A stretch of DNA of 48,640 nt from Jiella soli (GCF_020615385.1 NZ_JAJAVB010000033.1:1-48640); one strand, 5' to 3'. Shown: positions 1-9,899, counted from the stretch's first letter. Translations and numbers: made by a program. The notes: a model not told the origin generated them from the sequence alone.

Positions 1-1
1 G

Positions 2-88
2 CGTGATTACGAACAGCGCATCGACGTCTCGGAAGCCATGATCCATGTCGCCATGGGAAGCCTCCTGCTCCGACGCATCAGCCATTGA
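2..88 (+). pseudogene. 3' end of a probable IS5-family transposase (cut by window edge)
   Basis: Frame 2 is open from the window edge to a TGA at 86-88 and encodes 28 residues, including RDYEQRIDVSEAMIHVAMG and ending LLLRRISH. This resembles the C-terminal end of IS5-family DDE transposases, where a DYE motif is followed by SEA...AM...L..RR. Only the tail is visible, so I cannot tell whether the element is intact to the left. Typed as partial rather than known to be broken. The assignment is pattern memory and needs a search. Confidence 0.5.
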
Positions 89-90
89 TA

Positions 91-111
91 CCATTCTCAA
101 ACGGACTCTTA
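91..111. mobile_element. putative right terminal inverted repeat and TNA target site of the IS5-like element
   Basis: Directly after the transposase stop lies a segment that reads GAGTCCGTTTGAGAATGG on the minus strand (91-108). It has the look of the ends of IS5-family, IS1031-type elements, which begin GAG...GTTTGA. The next three bases are TTA (109-111), fitting the TNA target duplication of that subgroup. The left end is outside the window, so the boundary is unproven. Confidence 0.4.
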
Positions 112-325
112 ATCAGTGAGGCAACTTTCTGTATTGTGAATCTAACGCGTTTCACGGCGGCTCCCGGATCGCTTTTCCACATACATCAGGCTGCGACTAC
201 TAAACACTAGAACTCTATTCGGCGTGATTTCCTAAATCTGTTCGGGCGCATCGCATGGAGAATGTCAGCTCTTCACGCGCAGGTATTTGGTCAACTAGGT
301 TACCCTCCGGACGCAACCGGTATCT
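109..325. other. A+T-rich gap between the IS end and ilvD
   Basis: About 217 bases with visibly lower G+C than the flanking chromosome. I see no convincing gene or terminator. It may be an insertion scar or transferred DNA next to the mobile element. The ilvD stop codon (TAA on the minus strand) is at 326-328. Confidence 0.5.
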
Positions 326-2161
326 TTAATCCACCATCCGCACGGCGCCCTTGGCGGCACTGGTGGTCAGCGCGGCATACGCCTTCAGCGCCTGGGTCGC
401 CTTGCGGGTGCGGGGCTCGGCCGGCTTCCAGCCCCTGGCTTCCTGCGCCTCGCGGCGCCGGGCGATCTCGGCGTCGTCGACGGCGAGATGGATGCGCCGG
501 TTGGGAATGTCGATCTCGATCGTGTCGCCTTCCTTGACGAGGCCGATCGTGCCGCCTTCGGCCGCTTCCGGCGAGACATGGCCGATGGAGAGGCCCGAGG
601 AGCCGCCGGAGAAGCGCCCGTCCGTCACCAGCGCGCAGTCCTTGCCGAGGCCCTTCGACTTCAGATAGCTCGTCGGATAGAGCATTTCCTGCATGCCGGG
701 GCCGCCGCGCGGGCCCTCGTAGCGGATCAGCACGATGTCGCCGGGTTTCACCTGGTTGGAGAGGATCGCCTTCACCGATGCGTCCTGGCTCTCGAAGATG
801 CGAGCGGGGCCGGAGAAGGTGAGGATCGAGGCGTCGACGCCGGCGGTCTTCACGATGCAGCCGTCTTCCGCGAGGTTGCCGTAGAGAACGGCGAGGCCGC
901 CATCCTTCGAGAAGGCATGGTCCGCATTGCGGATTGCGCCGGCCTCGCGGTCGAGGTCGAGGTCGTCCCAGCGGCGGTCCTGGCTGAAGGCGGTCTGCGA
1001 GGGCACGCCGCCCGGCGCCGCCCGGTAGAAGTCGTGAACGGTGGTGCTCGACGTGCGCGCGACGTCCCAGCGATCGAGCGCGTCGCCGAGTGACTCGGCA
1101 TGAACCGAGCCGACACTGGTATCGAGCAGCCCGGCGCGGTCGAGTTCGCCGAGGATCGCCATGATGCCGCCAGCGCGGTGGACGTCCTCCATGTGGACGT
1201 TGGCGACGGCCGGCGCGACCTTGCACAGCACCGGCACGCGCCGCGACAGGCGGTCGATGTCGGCCATGGTGAAGTCGATCTCGCCCTCATGCGCGGCGGC
1301 GAGGAGATGCAGGACGGTATTGGTCGAGCCGCCCATGGCGATGTCGAGCGTCATGGCGTTCTCGAAGGCGGCGAAGCTCGCGATCGAGCGCGGCAGCACG
1401 GACGCGTCGTCCTGCTCGTAATAGCGGCGGGCGAGGTCGACAATCAGATGGCCGGCCTCGACGAAGAGGCGGCGGCGGTCGGCATGGGTTGCGAGGGTCG
1501 AGCCATTGCCCGGCAGCGACAGGCCGAGCGCCTCCGTCAGGCAGTTCATCGAGTTCGCCGTGAACATGCCGGAGCAGGAGCCGCAGGTCGGGCAGGCCGA
1601 GCGTTCGATCACCTGGACGTCCTCGTCCGAAACGCGGTCGTCTGCCGCCGCGACCATGGCATCGACCAGATCCAGCGCCTTCTTCTCGCCGGTGGACAGG
1701 ATCACCTTGCCGGCCTCCATCGGTCCGCCGGAGACGAAGACGACGGGGATGTTGAGGCGGAGCGCCGCCATCAGCATGCCCGGCGTGATCTTGTCGCAAT
1801 TGGAGATGCAGACCATGGCGTCGGCGCAATGCGCGTTGACCATGTATTCGACCGAGTCGGCGATGAGTTCGCGCGACGGCAGCGAATAGAGCATGCCGTC
1901 ATGACCCATGGCGATGCCGTCGTCGACCGCGATGGTGTTGAACTCCTTGGCGACGCCGCCGGCCTGTTCGATCTCGCGGGCGACCAACTGGCCGAGGTCC
2001 TTCAGATGGACATGGCCGGGCACGAACTGGGTGAAGGAGTTGACGACGGCGATGATCGGCTTGCCGAAATCGCCGTCCTTCATGCCCGTCGCGCGCCACA
2101 GCCCGCGCGCGCCGGCCATGTTGCGGCCATGGGTGGTGGTGCGGGAGCGATAGGCGGGCAT
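326..2161 (-). CDS. ilvD: dihydroxy-acid dehydratase
   Basis: Catalyses dehydration of 2,3-dihydroxy-isovalerate and 2,3-dihydroxy-3-methylvalerate to 2-oxo acids, the third step of valine and isoleucine synthesis (cytoplasm). The 611 residues match the usual length near 615. The Fe-S and active-site pattern is clear: NCDKITPG around Cys122 and CPTCGSC at about 190-196. The early segment reads FVPGHVHL as in the E. coli [4Fe-4S] enzyme, not the TPCN motif of the [2Fe-2S] type. A 27-residue upstream extension is open in frame, but ATG 2161 is chosen because it follows a GAGGAA ribosome site and begins the conserved [10 protein letters not shown]. Monocistronic as far as visible. Confidence 0.97.
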   Translation of the reverse strand: MPAYRSRTTTHGRNMAGARGLWRATGMKDGDFGKPIIAVVNSFTQFVPGHVHLKDLGQLVAREIEQAGGVAKEFNTIAVDDGIAMGHDGMLYSLPSRELIADSVEYMVNAHCADAMVCISNCDKITPGMLMAALRLNIPVVFVSGGPMEAGKVILSTGEKKALDLVDAMVAAADDRVSDEDVQVIERSACPTCGSCSGMFTANSMNCLTEALGLSLPGNGSTLATHADRRRLFVEAGHLIVDLARRYYEQDDASVLPRSIASFAAFENAMTLDIAMGGSTNTVLHLLAAAHEGEIDFTMADIDRLSRRVPVLCKVAPAVANVHMEDVHRAGGIMAILGELDRAGLLDTSVGSVHAESLGDALDRWDVARTSSTTVHDFYRAAPGGVPSQTAFSQDRRWDDLDLDREAGAIRNADHAFSKDGGLAVLYGNLAEDGCIVKTAGVDASILTFSGPARIFESQDASVKAILSNQVKPGDIVLIRYEGPRGGPGMQEMLYPTSYLKSKGLGKDCALVTDGRFSGGSSGLSIGHVSPEAAEGGTIGLVKEGDTIEIDIPNRRIHLAVDDAEIARRREAQEARGWKPAEPRTRKATQALKAYAALTTSAAKGAVRMVD

Positions 2162-2399
2162 GGGCGGTTCCTCGGATATTCTATGGCTTCGGCCTGCCCT
2201 TACACCCGTTTCGCCGGTCGATCCAAATGCAATTCCTTCCACCCGCCGCCGCCGAATTGCAGGGGCGGTTCGTGGTTCGGACGACGACGGAGGCAGTCGC
2301 AGTGCGCACCCGGCAGGAAATCGGCGGGCAAGACAGGGGGCCGGCCGGCGCGCAAAAGCCCCTGTTTCCGGTCAGGTGCCTTTTCGGCCGAACTTGCGG

Positions 2400-3239
2400 C
2401 TATCCGGTCTGCGTCGCCGGGGCGCCTGTCTCCGGAGCGGTTCCGTCGACCGAGAGTTCATAGTAGATCATGCCGTCGCGATCGCTGATCACATAGCGGG
2501 CGGCATAGGTCAGCCCGTCGGATGCGACGATCCTCGCTTTGCACGAATTCCGTTCCGGCGACGTTCTGACGGTCTCGATCGCTTCCAGCGCCTGCGCCTT
2601 GATACCGGTCGTATTGGATGGAAGGGCGAGGAACAGGCTCTGCACCTGCGCGACGGACGTTTCCGAGTCGCAACTCGGCAGCCCGAAGCCGTAATAGGTC
2701 TTGCCCGGCGACAGGCCCAGGGTGATCGCGAGGCTGAGGGCGAAGGATGCGAGCCATGCCCAGAATGGCTCCTGGCCCTTTCCCAGGCGCCGGCTCCTCA
2801 TGAACAGATAGGCCGGTGCCAGCAGGAACATCACGAGGACGTTCGGCGGTTTCGCATCGGGCCGCGCCGCCTTGATCGCCCGGTTGTCGGCCACCCCAAG
2901 AGCCAGATTGACCGCGGCGTAGAGATAGATGCTGTTCGTGCCGATCCCGCTCAGGCCGGCGCCGAACTCCAGCAGGGTCTCGATCGTCGCGCCGACGACT
3001 GGAACGGCGGCGACGAGCCAGACATAGACGTCGGTGACCGGGCCGGCCGAAGGCGCGGCAGCGGGCGGCGTCTCGCTCAGATCGTCAATGGTGTCGAACC
3101 GCTTCCAGTCGTTCCCGAAGGCCGCGTTCCAGACCCGCGTCGTGCGCTTGATGACGCCGTCGGCGTGAAGCGCCTCGATCTGTTCGCGCGTTCGCGGGCC
3201 GACGGAGGCGCCGTTACTTTCGTAGTACCAATCTGTCAT
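2400..3239 (-). CDS. GYF_2 (DUF4339) domain membrane protein of unknown function
   Basis: A 279-residue protein. Residues 1-50 (WYYESNGASVGPRTREQIEA then VWNAAFGNDWKRF) match the GYF_2/DUF4339 pattern, a small domain at the cytoplasmic end of many membrane proteins. It is followed by a Pro/Ala linker and about three hydrophobic segments: near 68-90, a second short one around 130-145, and one at about 158-175. The C-terminal 90 residues look soluble and contain two cysteines (DSETS region and NSCKARI). No catalytic motif is recognised. Stop is TAG. It lies between ilvD and murU on the same strand, with gaps that argue against an operon. Function unknown. Confidence 0.8.
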   Translation of the reverse strand: MTDWYYESNGASVGPRTREQIEALHADGVIKRTTRVWNAAFGNDWKRFDTIDDLSETPPAAAPSAGPVTDVYVWLVAAVPVVGATIETLLEFGAGLSGIGTNSIYLYAAVNLALGVADNRAIKAARPDAKPPNVLVMFLLAPAYLFMRSRRLGKGQEPFWAWLASFALSLAITLGLSPGKTYYGFGLPSCDSETSVAQVQSLFLALPSNTTGIKAQALEAIETVRTSPERNSCKARIVASDGLTYAARYVISDRDGMIYYELSVDGTAPETGAPATQTG

Positions 3240-3338
3240 GCGACCTGCCAGGTCTAGATCGGCCCCATCTTCTCTTACGTAAGTCTACGTTTGATGCAGG
3301 GTCAACCCGCGCGCTGGAAGAATGGAGCGCGCGGGCCG

Positions 3339-4082
3339 CTACGCCGCCGCACTCGCCAGGAACGCCGCCTCGGCCTCGCGGATCGCGGCCGGCGTTCCCA
3401 CGGTGATCCAGACGCCGTCGAGGCGCACGCCGAAGAGCCGGCCGGCCTCGATGGTCGTGTCGAAGACCCGGTTCAAGGAGAACTTCTCCACCGCCATGCC
3501 GGCGAAGACTTCGGGCTTCAGGATCGCCGCACCGGCATAGATGAAGGGCGAGAAGTCGCGCTCGCCGACGCGGGTCAGTCGTCCTTCCGCATCCATGACG
3601 AAGTCGCCGCGCCCGTCATAGCCCGTCGACTGGCGCATGTCGGAGATCAGGAGCGAGACGTCCATTTTGGCGCCGTCCCAGAGTTCGGACAGAAGATCGA
3701 GATTGTCGCGATAGCCGTCGATCCAGAAGGTGTCGGAATTGACGACATAGAAGGGTTCGTCGCCGAGCAGCGGCAGCGCCTTGACGATGCCACCGCCCGA
3801 ATCGAGCAGTTCCTCGCGCTCGTCGGAGATCACGATCTCCATGTCGGTGCGCTTCTTCAGATGAGCGCGCATCAGGTCCGGCAGGTAGTGGACGTTGACG
3901 ACTACCGTCTCGACGCCGTTGCGGGCAAGGGCGTCGAGCCCGTAGTCGATCAGCGCCTTGCCGCGGATCTCGACCAGCGGCTTCGGCATGGTCGAGGTGA
4001 TCGGGCGCATGCGCTTGCCGAGGCCGGCCGCGAGCACCATGGCCTTTTTCGGCTTCTTGTGGGGGACGGTGCGAAGGGTCAT
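3339..4082 (-). CDS. murU: N-acetylmuramate alpha-1-phosphate uridylyltransferase-like nucleotidyltransferase
   Basis: A 247-residue sugar-phosphate nucleotidyltransferase. The signature AMVLAAGLGKRMRP (residues about 14-27) is the nucleotide-binding loop, and VNSDTFWIDG is the metal-binding Asp region. In the peptidoglycan recycling route of Pseudomonas and many alphaproteobacteria, MurU turns MurNAc-1-phosphate into UDP-MurNAc directly after AmgK. Here the gene begins inside the end of an AmgK-domain gene (ATGA overlap at 4079-4082), so the MurU role is much more likely than a glucose- or mannose-1-phosphate enzyme. Substrate is inferred from context. The pair would bypass MurA and thus lessen dependence on de novo UDP-MurNAc synthesis. 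Confidence 0.82.
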   Translation of the reverse strand: MTLRTVPHKKPKKAMVLAAGLGKRMRPITSTMPKPLVEIRGKALIDYGLDALARNGVETVVVNVHYLPDLMRAHLKKRTDMEIVISDEREELLDSGGGIVKALPLLGDEPFYVVNSDTFWIDGYRDNLDLLSELWDGAKMDVSLLISDMRQSTGYDGRGDFVMDAEGRLTRVGERDFSPFIYAGAAILKPEVFAGMAVEKFSLNRVFDTTIEAGRLFGVRLDGVWITVGTPAAIREAEAAFLASAAA

Positions 4083-5674
4083 GTCGTCTGTCTGCCTGAG
4101 GCTGGGAAGGCCGCCGGGTCGTCGAGAACGCTCCAGTCCGCATAGAGCGAACGGAGCGCCGCCAGCGACGGGTGGTCGAGCGTGCGTCGAAGATAGGCTT
4201 TAAGACGCGGAATATGACGCAGATATTGCGGCTTGTCGTCCCGCTCGCACAACCGGACGAAAATGCCGAGAATCTTGGAGGCGCGCTGGGCTGCCATGAT
4301 TGCGTAGTCGCGCTCGAATCCGAATGCGTCGAAGTCCGGACGGGCCGAGCGGCGCGCGGCGATGTAGGCGCTGACGAGCGCGGCTTCGAGCTCGGCGGGA
4401 ATGTCCACCCGCGCGTCCTGTGCGAGCGAGGCGACGTCATAGGCGGCCGGCCCGATCATCGCGTCCTGGAAGTCGATCAGGCCGAGCCGGGGCGTGCCCT
4501 CGGCCTCCGGCCGCCAGATGATGTTGGGGGAGTGGAAGTCGCGCAGCGTCAGGCTGGTCTCTGCCGCTTCGAGTTCGTCGAAGAGCGCCTGCCAGATTTC
4601 CCCGTACAGCGCCCGCTCGTCGGGCGTCGCCTGACGCTTCCTGGCGAAGGGCAGGTACCAGTCGATCAAGAGGTCGACCTCCGCCTGCATGGCGCGCCGG
4701 TCGTAGGGCGGGACGGCGTGGACGATGCCGCCTTCAACCGGCAGCTCCGACGGCCACTCGCAGCGGTGCAGCTCGGCAAGGCACAGGACCGCCGCCTCGT
4801 AGCGTTCGGCGATCGGCCGGCCGTCCGCGCCCAGCACCGAGCCCGAGCCGAGATGGTCGAGCAGCAGGAGCCCGCCGCCCAGATCGGCTCTACGGATCGC
4901 CGGGGCCGCAAAGCCACGGCTCCTCAGAGCCTCGGCGAGCGCCACGAAGGGCACGACGTCCTCGGCGAGATGGGCGATGCGGCTGTAGGGCAGACCGTCT
5001 TTGATCGGCGGCCCGTCCGGCTGGCGCGGAGCGTCCATCAGGACGACCGTCTCGCCGCCGTCTTCGAGGGTTTCGTAGCGTCGCGTCGAGGCGTCGCCGG
5101 TGAAGCGGTGGCGCTCGGCGGTGCCGAGACCCGCCTCAGTGAGGAAGGCGCGGATCGCCAGCGTGCGGGCGATGCGCCCGGCCGCGGCGCCGCGTGCCGT
5201 GATCGTCGCGATGCGGCCGCCCTCCGGCGCCATCGCAAGTTCCACCACGACCGCCGCTTCCGCGAGGATGGCGCCGTCGCGCTCCGGCCATTCGACCATG
5301 ACGATGCCGGAGCGTCTCGCCTCGTCGAGTCCCAGTTCGTCAAGTTCGGCCGGGTCGGCGATCCTGTAGAGGTCGAAATGGGCGACCGGCGGGACCGTGT
5401 CGTAGGACTGGACGAGCGTGTAGGTCGGAGAGGGGACTTCGAGATCCGGATCGTCCGCAATCGTCCGGATCGCCGCCCTTGCAAGCGTCGACTTGCCGGC
5501 TCCCAGATCGCCGGCGAGCGCGACGAGGTCTCCCGGCCGCAGGAGAAGGGCGAGATCTGAGCCGAGCCGGCATGTCGCCGCGGCGTCGGCGAGTTCGATC
5601 CGGTGGACGGTCTCTCCCCCTTCGGTCCGGGCGCCAAGGCCGCCGGCGGCGCTGTCGGTTTCCGGCGCCTTCAT
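4079..5674 (-). CDS. tsaE-amgK: fusion of TsaE (t6A tRNA modification ATPase) and AmgK-like MurNAc/GlcNAc anomeric kinase
   Basis: 531 residues in two parts. Residues about 22-165 are TsaE (YjeE): Walker A GDLGAGKS at 55-62, PSPTYTLVQ and HFDLYR at about 81-103, and the VEWPER segment. TsaE energises the TsaB-TsaD complex that makes t6A37. Residues about 180-515 are an aminoglycoside-phosphotransferase-like kinase with catalytic LRDFHSPN (Asp379, Asn384) and metal-binding LIDFQDA (Asp401), fitting AmgK, which phosphorylates MurNAc/GlcNAc at C1. The start ATG overlaps the divL stop by ATGA at 5671-5674, and the stop overlaps murU in the same way, so translation of the three is probably coupled. 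Such fusions are known in Rhizobiales. The two domains have no obvious shared chemistry. Confidence 0.9.
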   Translation of the reverse strand: MKAPETDSAAGGLGARTEGGETVHRIELADAAATCRLGSDLALLLRPGDLVALAGDLGAGKSTLARAAIRTIADDPDLEVPSPTYTLVQSYDTVPPVAHFDLYRIADPAELDELGLDEARRSGIVMVEWPERDGAILAEAAVVVELAMAPEGGRIATITARGAAAGRIARTLAIRAFLTEAGLGTAERHRFTGDASTRRYETLEDGGETVVLMDAPRQPDGPPIKDGLPYSRIAHLAEDVVPFVALAEALRSRGFAAPAIRRADLGGGLLLLDHLGSGSVLGADGRPIAERYEAAVLCLAELHRCEWPSELPVEGGIVHAVPPYDRRAMQAEVDLLIDWYLPFARKRQATPDERALYGEIWQALFDELEAAETSLTLRDFHSPNIIWRPEAEGTPRLGLIDFQDAMIGPAAYDVASLAQDARVDIPAELEAALVSAYIAARRSARPDFDAFGFERDYAIMAAQRASKILGIFVRLCERDDKPQYLRHIPRLKAYLRRTLDHPSLAALRSLYADWSVLDDPAAFPASGRQTT

Positions 5675-8280
5675 TCGGCGGCGTCCTCGAAGCCGGTTTC
5701 GGTCTCGCCGCTTTCGTCCGGCGGCATACGTCCGAGCGGGAAACTGCAGACGACGGTGGTGCCGCGGCCGGGCGTCGAGGCGACGTCGACGACGCCGTGA
5801 TGCAGTTCCACGAAGCTCTTGACGATCGACAGGCCGAGCCCGGCGCCGGACTGGCGCCCGCCATTCGGATTGGCCTCGAAGCGATCGAAGATCCGGTCGA
5901 TCTGCTCCTTGGCGATGCCCGGTCCGCGATCGGTGACCTCGAAACTGATCATGCCGCCCTTGCGCCGCGCCTTGAGATCGACAGTCGAGCCGCTCGGCGC
6001 GAAATTCGCGGCGTTGGAGAGAAGATTGAACAGGATCTGGGTGATCCGGTGGCCGTCGGCGAGAAAGCTCTCGCCCGCCTCGGACAGATCGATGGTGAGG
6101 CGGATGTCGGCGGTATCGAGCCGGTCGCGCACCCCGTCCACCGCCTGTTCGACGCTCTTTGCGATGTCCACTTCCGACAGGTCGAGCTCCATGATGCCGG
6201 CATCGACGGTGGCAAGATCCAGAATGTCGTTGACGATCGTCAGCAGGGTCGAGGTGGAGGAGGCGATGTAGTCGAGATATTCGCTCTGGCGCGTGGTCAG
6301 CGGCCCGGTCTCCGGGGAGCGCAGGAGTGCCGAGAAGCCGATGATGTTGGTCAGCGGCGAACGCAGCTCGTAGTTCACATGCTGGACGAAGTCGTTCTTG
6401 ACCTGGTTCGCCTGCTCCAGCGCGTCATTGCGTTCGCGCAGCATCCGCTCGGCCGCGCGGACGTCGGTGACGTCGGAGAAGGTCAACATGGTCTGCCCGT
6501 TCGGCAGCGGCACGATGCCGTAGGCGAAGGTGTGTTCGCTGGAAAGCGAGATCTCGCCGGTCTCGGTCTGGCGTCCGGCCTCGTCGAAGGCGGTGACCGC
6601 CTCGCTGAAGAGCTTCCAGCCGCTGCTCTGGCCGCGCGGCATGTCGGCCGGCTCGACGACATCGGAGCTGGCCATGTCCGGCAGCGTCTGAATGCGCGGC
6701 TTGCCCTGGAGATAGGTCGGATCGAAGCCCCACATCTCGGCGAAGGCCGGGTTCGACAGGCGCAGCCTGCCGTCGCTACCGAACACCGCGACGGCCTCGG
6801 TCAGATAGTCGATGGTCTCGCGCTGCAGGAGCACCGTCGCCTTCACCTGGCTTTCCAGCTCGAGCTTTTCGGTAATGTCCTCGAACACCCAGGTCGCGCC
6901 GCCGCGTGGCTGCGGCGCGGCGATGACGCGCAACGTGCGCCCGTCGGTGAGATGCCACATCGACTCGGTCGGCTCCGTCGCCCGGTAGGCGGCGAGGTCC
7001 TTTTCGCGCATCTCCGAGCGAAACAGCGTCTCGGTGGGCAGGATGCCGGTGGTGCGCAGGTGGTCGAGCAGCGACAGGTGATCCGGCTCGCTCTCGAGAT
7101 AGAGGTCGGTGAGGTCGAAGAGCTTCTGGAAGGCGGCATTGTGATAGGCGAGCCGCGTCCTTTCGTCGAAGCGGGCGACCGCGGTCGCCAGCTGGTCGAG
7201 CGTCTCGGACTGGCTGTCGATCGTCTGGCGCAGCTCCATGCGGACCTGCTCGGTCTCCGAGACGTCGATGGCAAGGCCCGCCGAGCCGAGCGGGCCGGCC
7301 GCTTCGACGACGTTGAAATTGCGCCGGTCGGCCTCGACGACAGTCGAGACCTTGGACGAGAACAGCCCGGTTCCGCGCACATCCGTGGCGATCCGCATCC
7401 GGTCGTGCTCGCCCAGGAACTCGATCTGCTGGTCGAGGGCCTGGTCCACGGTCTTGGCATCGACCGAGCGCACATAGGCGTCGTTGATCCAGGTGAGGCG
7501 GCCCTCTTCGTCGCGCAGCCAGATCGGGATCGGCGCCTGGTCGAAGAGGTTCTGCATGGTCGCGATGGTGGCGCGCGCCAGCGCCTCGGCCCGCTGCGAT
7601 TCGTGCATCCGATCGCGCAGGCCCTCGAGCGCCGCAAAGCGCACGACGGCATAGCCGCCGACCGTCTTGCCCACCGCCTCGATCGTCCAGCCGTTCGGCC
7701 GGTCGATCTCCAGGCAGAAGGTCTCGGCGCTCTGGCGCAGCCGGGTGATGGCATCCTCGAGGCGGATGGCGGCCTCGGGCGCGATCCAGTCGCGGAACGA
7801 AAGGAAGGTATCATCGCCCACCGGTGCGGCGCTTTCGGCGGGAAGCGAACCGAGGACTTCGGGTTCGCCGCGCCCGGCATAGACGAGCAGCCGCTCGTCG
7901 CCCGCGGCCAGAAGCGCCATCCGGCTCTCGGTCTCCGCCCGGCACTGGTAGAGATTCGCGCGTAGCGTCTCGTTTTCCGCGGCGAGTGCGGCACGCTGGC
8001 GGATCAGGAAGGTGGTGGCGATGAGCGCGGTACCGACCAGCAGCGCGAGCAGCGACAGGTACAACATGTCGACGTCGCTCATGACGCCGGGAAAGTCCTG
8101 CGTACCGATCGGACCCATGGCGAGAGCCGCCGTCGGTCGCGCGACCAGAGCCAAGCCGGCCGCAAGCAAGAAGCTGCCGGTGCCGCCGACGCCTCTTCCT
8201 GTCCCGCACTCACAGGCTGTACCAGAATCCATTCTCGTCCGGTAAGCGCTTGCGCGCCCGGATCCTGCCGCCTCCGACAT
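5671..8280 (-). CDS. divL: DivL-type PAS pseudo-histidine kinase with tyrosine in place of the phospho-histidine
   Basis: 869 residues: one or two hydrophobic segments near 35-55 and 72-93, several PAS-like regions (about 235-340, 360-475, 485-605), a dimerisation helix and a HATPase_c domain (N box LFNLLSNAANF about 750-760, DRGPGIA about 784-790, GAGLGLSIV about 812-820). The H box reads FVQHVNYELRSPL. Tyr637 stands where kinases have His, as in Caulobacter DivL, which controls CckA and hence CtrA. The codon at 6370-6372 is TAC, checked on the minus strand. An open extension reaches 8430; ATG 8280 is preferred because AAGGACGAGG precedes it. Probably inner-membrane and polar (inferred from the family). 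Confidence 0.9.
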   Translation of the reverse strand: MSEAAGSGRASAYRTRMDSGTACECGTGRGVGGTGSFLLAAGLALVARPTAALAMGPIGTQDFPGVMSDVDMLYLSLLALLVGTALIATTFLIRQRAALAAENETLRANLYQCRAETESRMALLAAGDERLLVYAGRGEPEVLGSLPAESAAPVGDDTFLSFRDWIAPEAAIRLEDAITRLRQSAETFCLEIDRPNGWTIEAVGKTVGGYAVVRFAALEGLRDRMHESQRAEALARATIATMQNLFDQAPIPIWLRDEEGRLTWINDAYVRSVDAKTVDQALDQQIEFLGEHDRMRIATDVRGTGLFSSKVSTVVEADRRNFNVVEAAGPLGSAGLAIDVSETEQVRMELRQTIDSQSETLDQLATAVARFDERTRLAYHNAAFQKLFDLTDLYLESEPDHLSLLDHLRTTGILPTETLFRSEMREKDLAAYRATEPTESMWHLTDGRTLRVIAAPQPRGGATWVFEDITEKLELESQVKATVLLQRETIDYLTEAVAVFGSDGRLRLSNPAFAEMWGFDPTYLQGKPRIQTLPDMASSDVVEPADMPRGQSSGWKLFSEAVTAFDEAGRQTETGEISLSSEHTFAYGIVPLPNGQTMLTFSDVTDVRAAERMLRERNDALEQANQVKNDFVQHVNYELRSPLTNIIGFSALLRSPETGPLTTRQSEYLDYIASSTSTLLTIVNDILDLATVDAGIMELDLSEVDIAKSVEQAVDGVRDRLDTADIRLTIDLSEAGESFLADGHRITQILFNLLSNAANFAPSGSTVDLKARRKGGMISFEVTDRGPGIAKEQIDRIFDRFEANPNGGRQSGAGLGLSIVKSFVELHHGVVDVASTPGRGTTVVCSFPLGRMPPDESGETETGFEDAAE

Positions 8281-8435
8281 TCGCGTGTGCCCTCGTCCTT
8301 GCCGCCGCTTCGTGAGACTGAACTCAACGCATCTGCATCGTGGCGGTCCGAAAACCCCTCTAGTGCCACGATTCGGCCATCTTAGCGCAGGGCGAGTCGG
8401 GCGCAATGCACAAGATGACGAGGTCGGCAATAAAG

Positions 8436-8470
8436 AAAGGCCGCCGACCCCTTGCGGATCGGCGGCCTTT
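8436..8470 (-). terminator. intrinsic terminator downstream of ahcY
   Basis: Perfect 12-bp stem: AAAGGCCGCCGA at 8436-8447 pairs with TCGGCGGCCTTT at 8459-8470, with an 11-base loop. On the minus strand the stem is followed by TTTA. It lies about 30 bases past the ahcY stop and upstream of divL, so it should separate the two transcripts. Confidence 0.85.
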
Positions 8471-8498
8471 ATGAATCGTGGTTAACGCGCCTGCGGCG

Positions 8499-9899
8499 TC
8501 AGTAGCGGTAATGCTCTGGCTTGTATGGGCCCTGAGGGGTCACGCCGATATAGGTTGCCTGCTCTTCCGACAACTCGGACAATCTTGCGCCGAGCTTGCC
8601 GAGATGCAGCCGGGCAACTTTCTCGTCCAAATGCTTCGGCAGCACATAGACCTGGTTCTGGTACTGATCGCCCTTCGTGAAGAGCTCGATCTGGGCCAGC
8701 GTCTGGTTGGTGAAGGACGCCGACATGACGAAGCTCGGATGGCCGGTGGCGTTGCCGAGATTGAGCAGGCGTCCCTCCGACAGGAGCAGCATGCGATTCC
8801 CCTTCGGGAATTCGATCATGTCGACCTGCGGCTTGATGTTGGTCCATTTCAGGTTGCGCAGCGCGCCGACCTGAATCTCGTTGTCGAAATGGCCGATATT
8901 GCCGACGATCGCCATGTCCTTCATCGCGCGCATGTGCTCGATGCGGATGACGTCCTTGTTGCCGGTCGTCGTGATGAAGATGTCCGCGGAGGAGACGACG
9001 TCCTCGAACTGCACCACCTCGAAGCCGTCCATCGCGGCCTGCAGGGCGCAGATCGGGTCGACCTCGGTGACCTTGACGCGGGCGCCGGCGCCCTGGAGCG
9101 AGGCGGCCGAACCCTTGCCGACGTCGCCATAGCCGCAGACGACCGCGACCTTGCCGGCCATCATCACGTCGGTGGCACGGCGGATGCCGTCGACCAGCGA
9201 TTCCTTGCAGCCATACTTGTTGTCGAACTTCGACTTGGTGACGCTGTCGTTGACGTTGATCGCCGGGAAGGGAAGGAGGCCCTTCTTCTGCAGCTGGTAG
9301 AGACGGTTGACGCCGGTCGTCGTCTCCTCGGTGACGCCCTTGATGGCGTCGCGCTGCTTGGCGAAGAAGCCCGGGGTCTCCTCCATGCGCTTCTTGATCT
9401 GCGCGAAGAGGATTTCCTCTTCCTCATTGCCCGGATTGGACAGGACGTCCTCGCCGGCCTCGGCCCTGGCGCCGGTGAGGATGTACATCGTGGCGTCGCC
9501 GCCGTCGTCGAGGATCATGTTCGACGGCTGGCCGTCCGACCACTGGAAGATCTTGTCGGTGTAGGTCCAGTAGTCCTTGAGGCTCTCGCCCTTGATCGCG
9601 AAGACCGGGATGCCGGCGGCGGCGATCGCGGCGGCCGCATGGTCCTGGGTGGAGAAGATGTTGCAGGAGGCCCAGCGGACCTCGGCGCCGAGCGCAACGA
9701 GCGTCTCGATGAGGACGCCTGTCTGGATCGTCATGTGCAGCGAGCCGGTGATGCGGGCGCCCTTCAGCGGCTTGTCGGTGCCGAACTCCTCGCGGCAGGC
9801 CATGAGGCCCGGCATTTCGGTCTCGGCAATGTCGAGCTCCTTGCGACCGTAGTCGGCGAGCGAAATGTCCTTCACGACATAGTCTTGGGTGGTCGTCAT
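8499..9899 (-). CDS. ahcY: S-adenosyl-L-homocysteine hydrolase (adenosylhomocysteinase)
   Basis: Reversible hydrolysis of SAH to adenosine and homocysteine, clearing the inhibitor left by all SAM-dependent methylations (cytoplasm, NAD-bound tetramer). The 466 residues are full length. The NAD fold is marked by [18 protein letters not shown] with [19 protein letters not shown], and the substrate site by [15 protein letters not shown]. The C-terminal KPEHYRY supplies the conserved Lys/Tyr pair that reaches into the neighbouring NAD site. The region around [18 protein letters not shown] is the insert seen in proteobacterial and other long-type enzymes. It is followed by a strong terminator and preceded by a palindrome that may be an operator. 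Confidence 0.98.
   Translation of the reverse strand: MTTTQDYVVKDISLADYGRKELDIAETEMPGLMACREEFGTDKPLKGARITGSLHMTIQTGVLIETLVALGAEVRWASCNIFSTQDHAAAAIAAAGIPVFAIKGESLKDYWTYTDKIFQWSDGQPSNMILDDGGDATMYILTGARAEAGEDVLSNPGNEEEEILFAQIKKRMEETPGFFAKQRDAIKGVTEETTTGVNRLYQLQKKGLLPFPAINVNDSVTKSKFDNKYGCKESLVDGIRRATDVMMAGKVAVVCGYGDVGKGSAASLQGAGARVKVTEVDPICALQAAMDGFEVVQFEDVVSSADIFITTTGNKDVIRIEHMRAMKDMAIVGNIGHFDNEIQVGALRNLKWTNIKPQVDMIEFPKGNRMLLLSEGRLLNLGNATGHPSFVMSASFTNQTLAQIELFTKGDQYQNQVYVLPKHLDEKVARLHLGKLGARLSELSEEQATYIGVTPQGPYKPEHYRY

Noticed and set aside
5479-7965. 828-residue plus-strand open frame opposite divL and tsaE-amgK
   Set aside because: Shadow of the real genes; no ribosome site and no family similarity.
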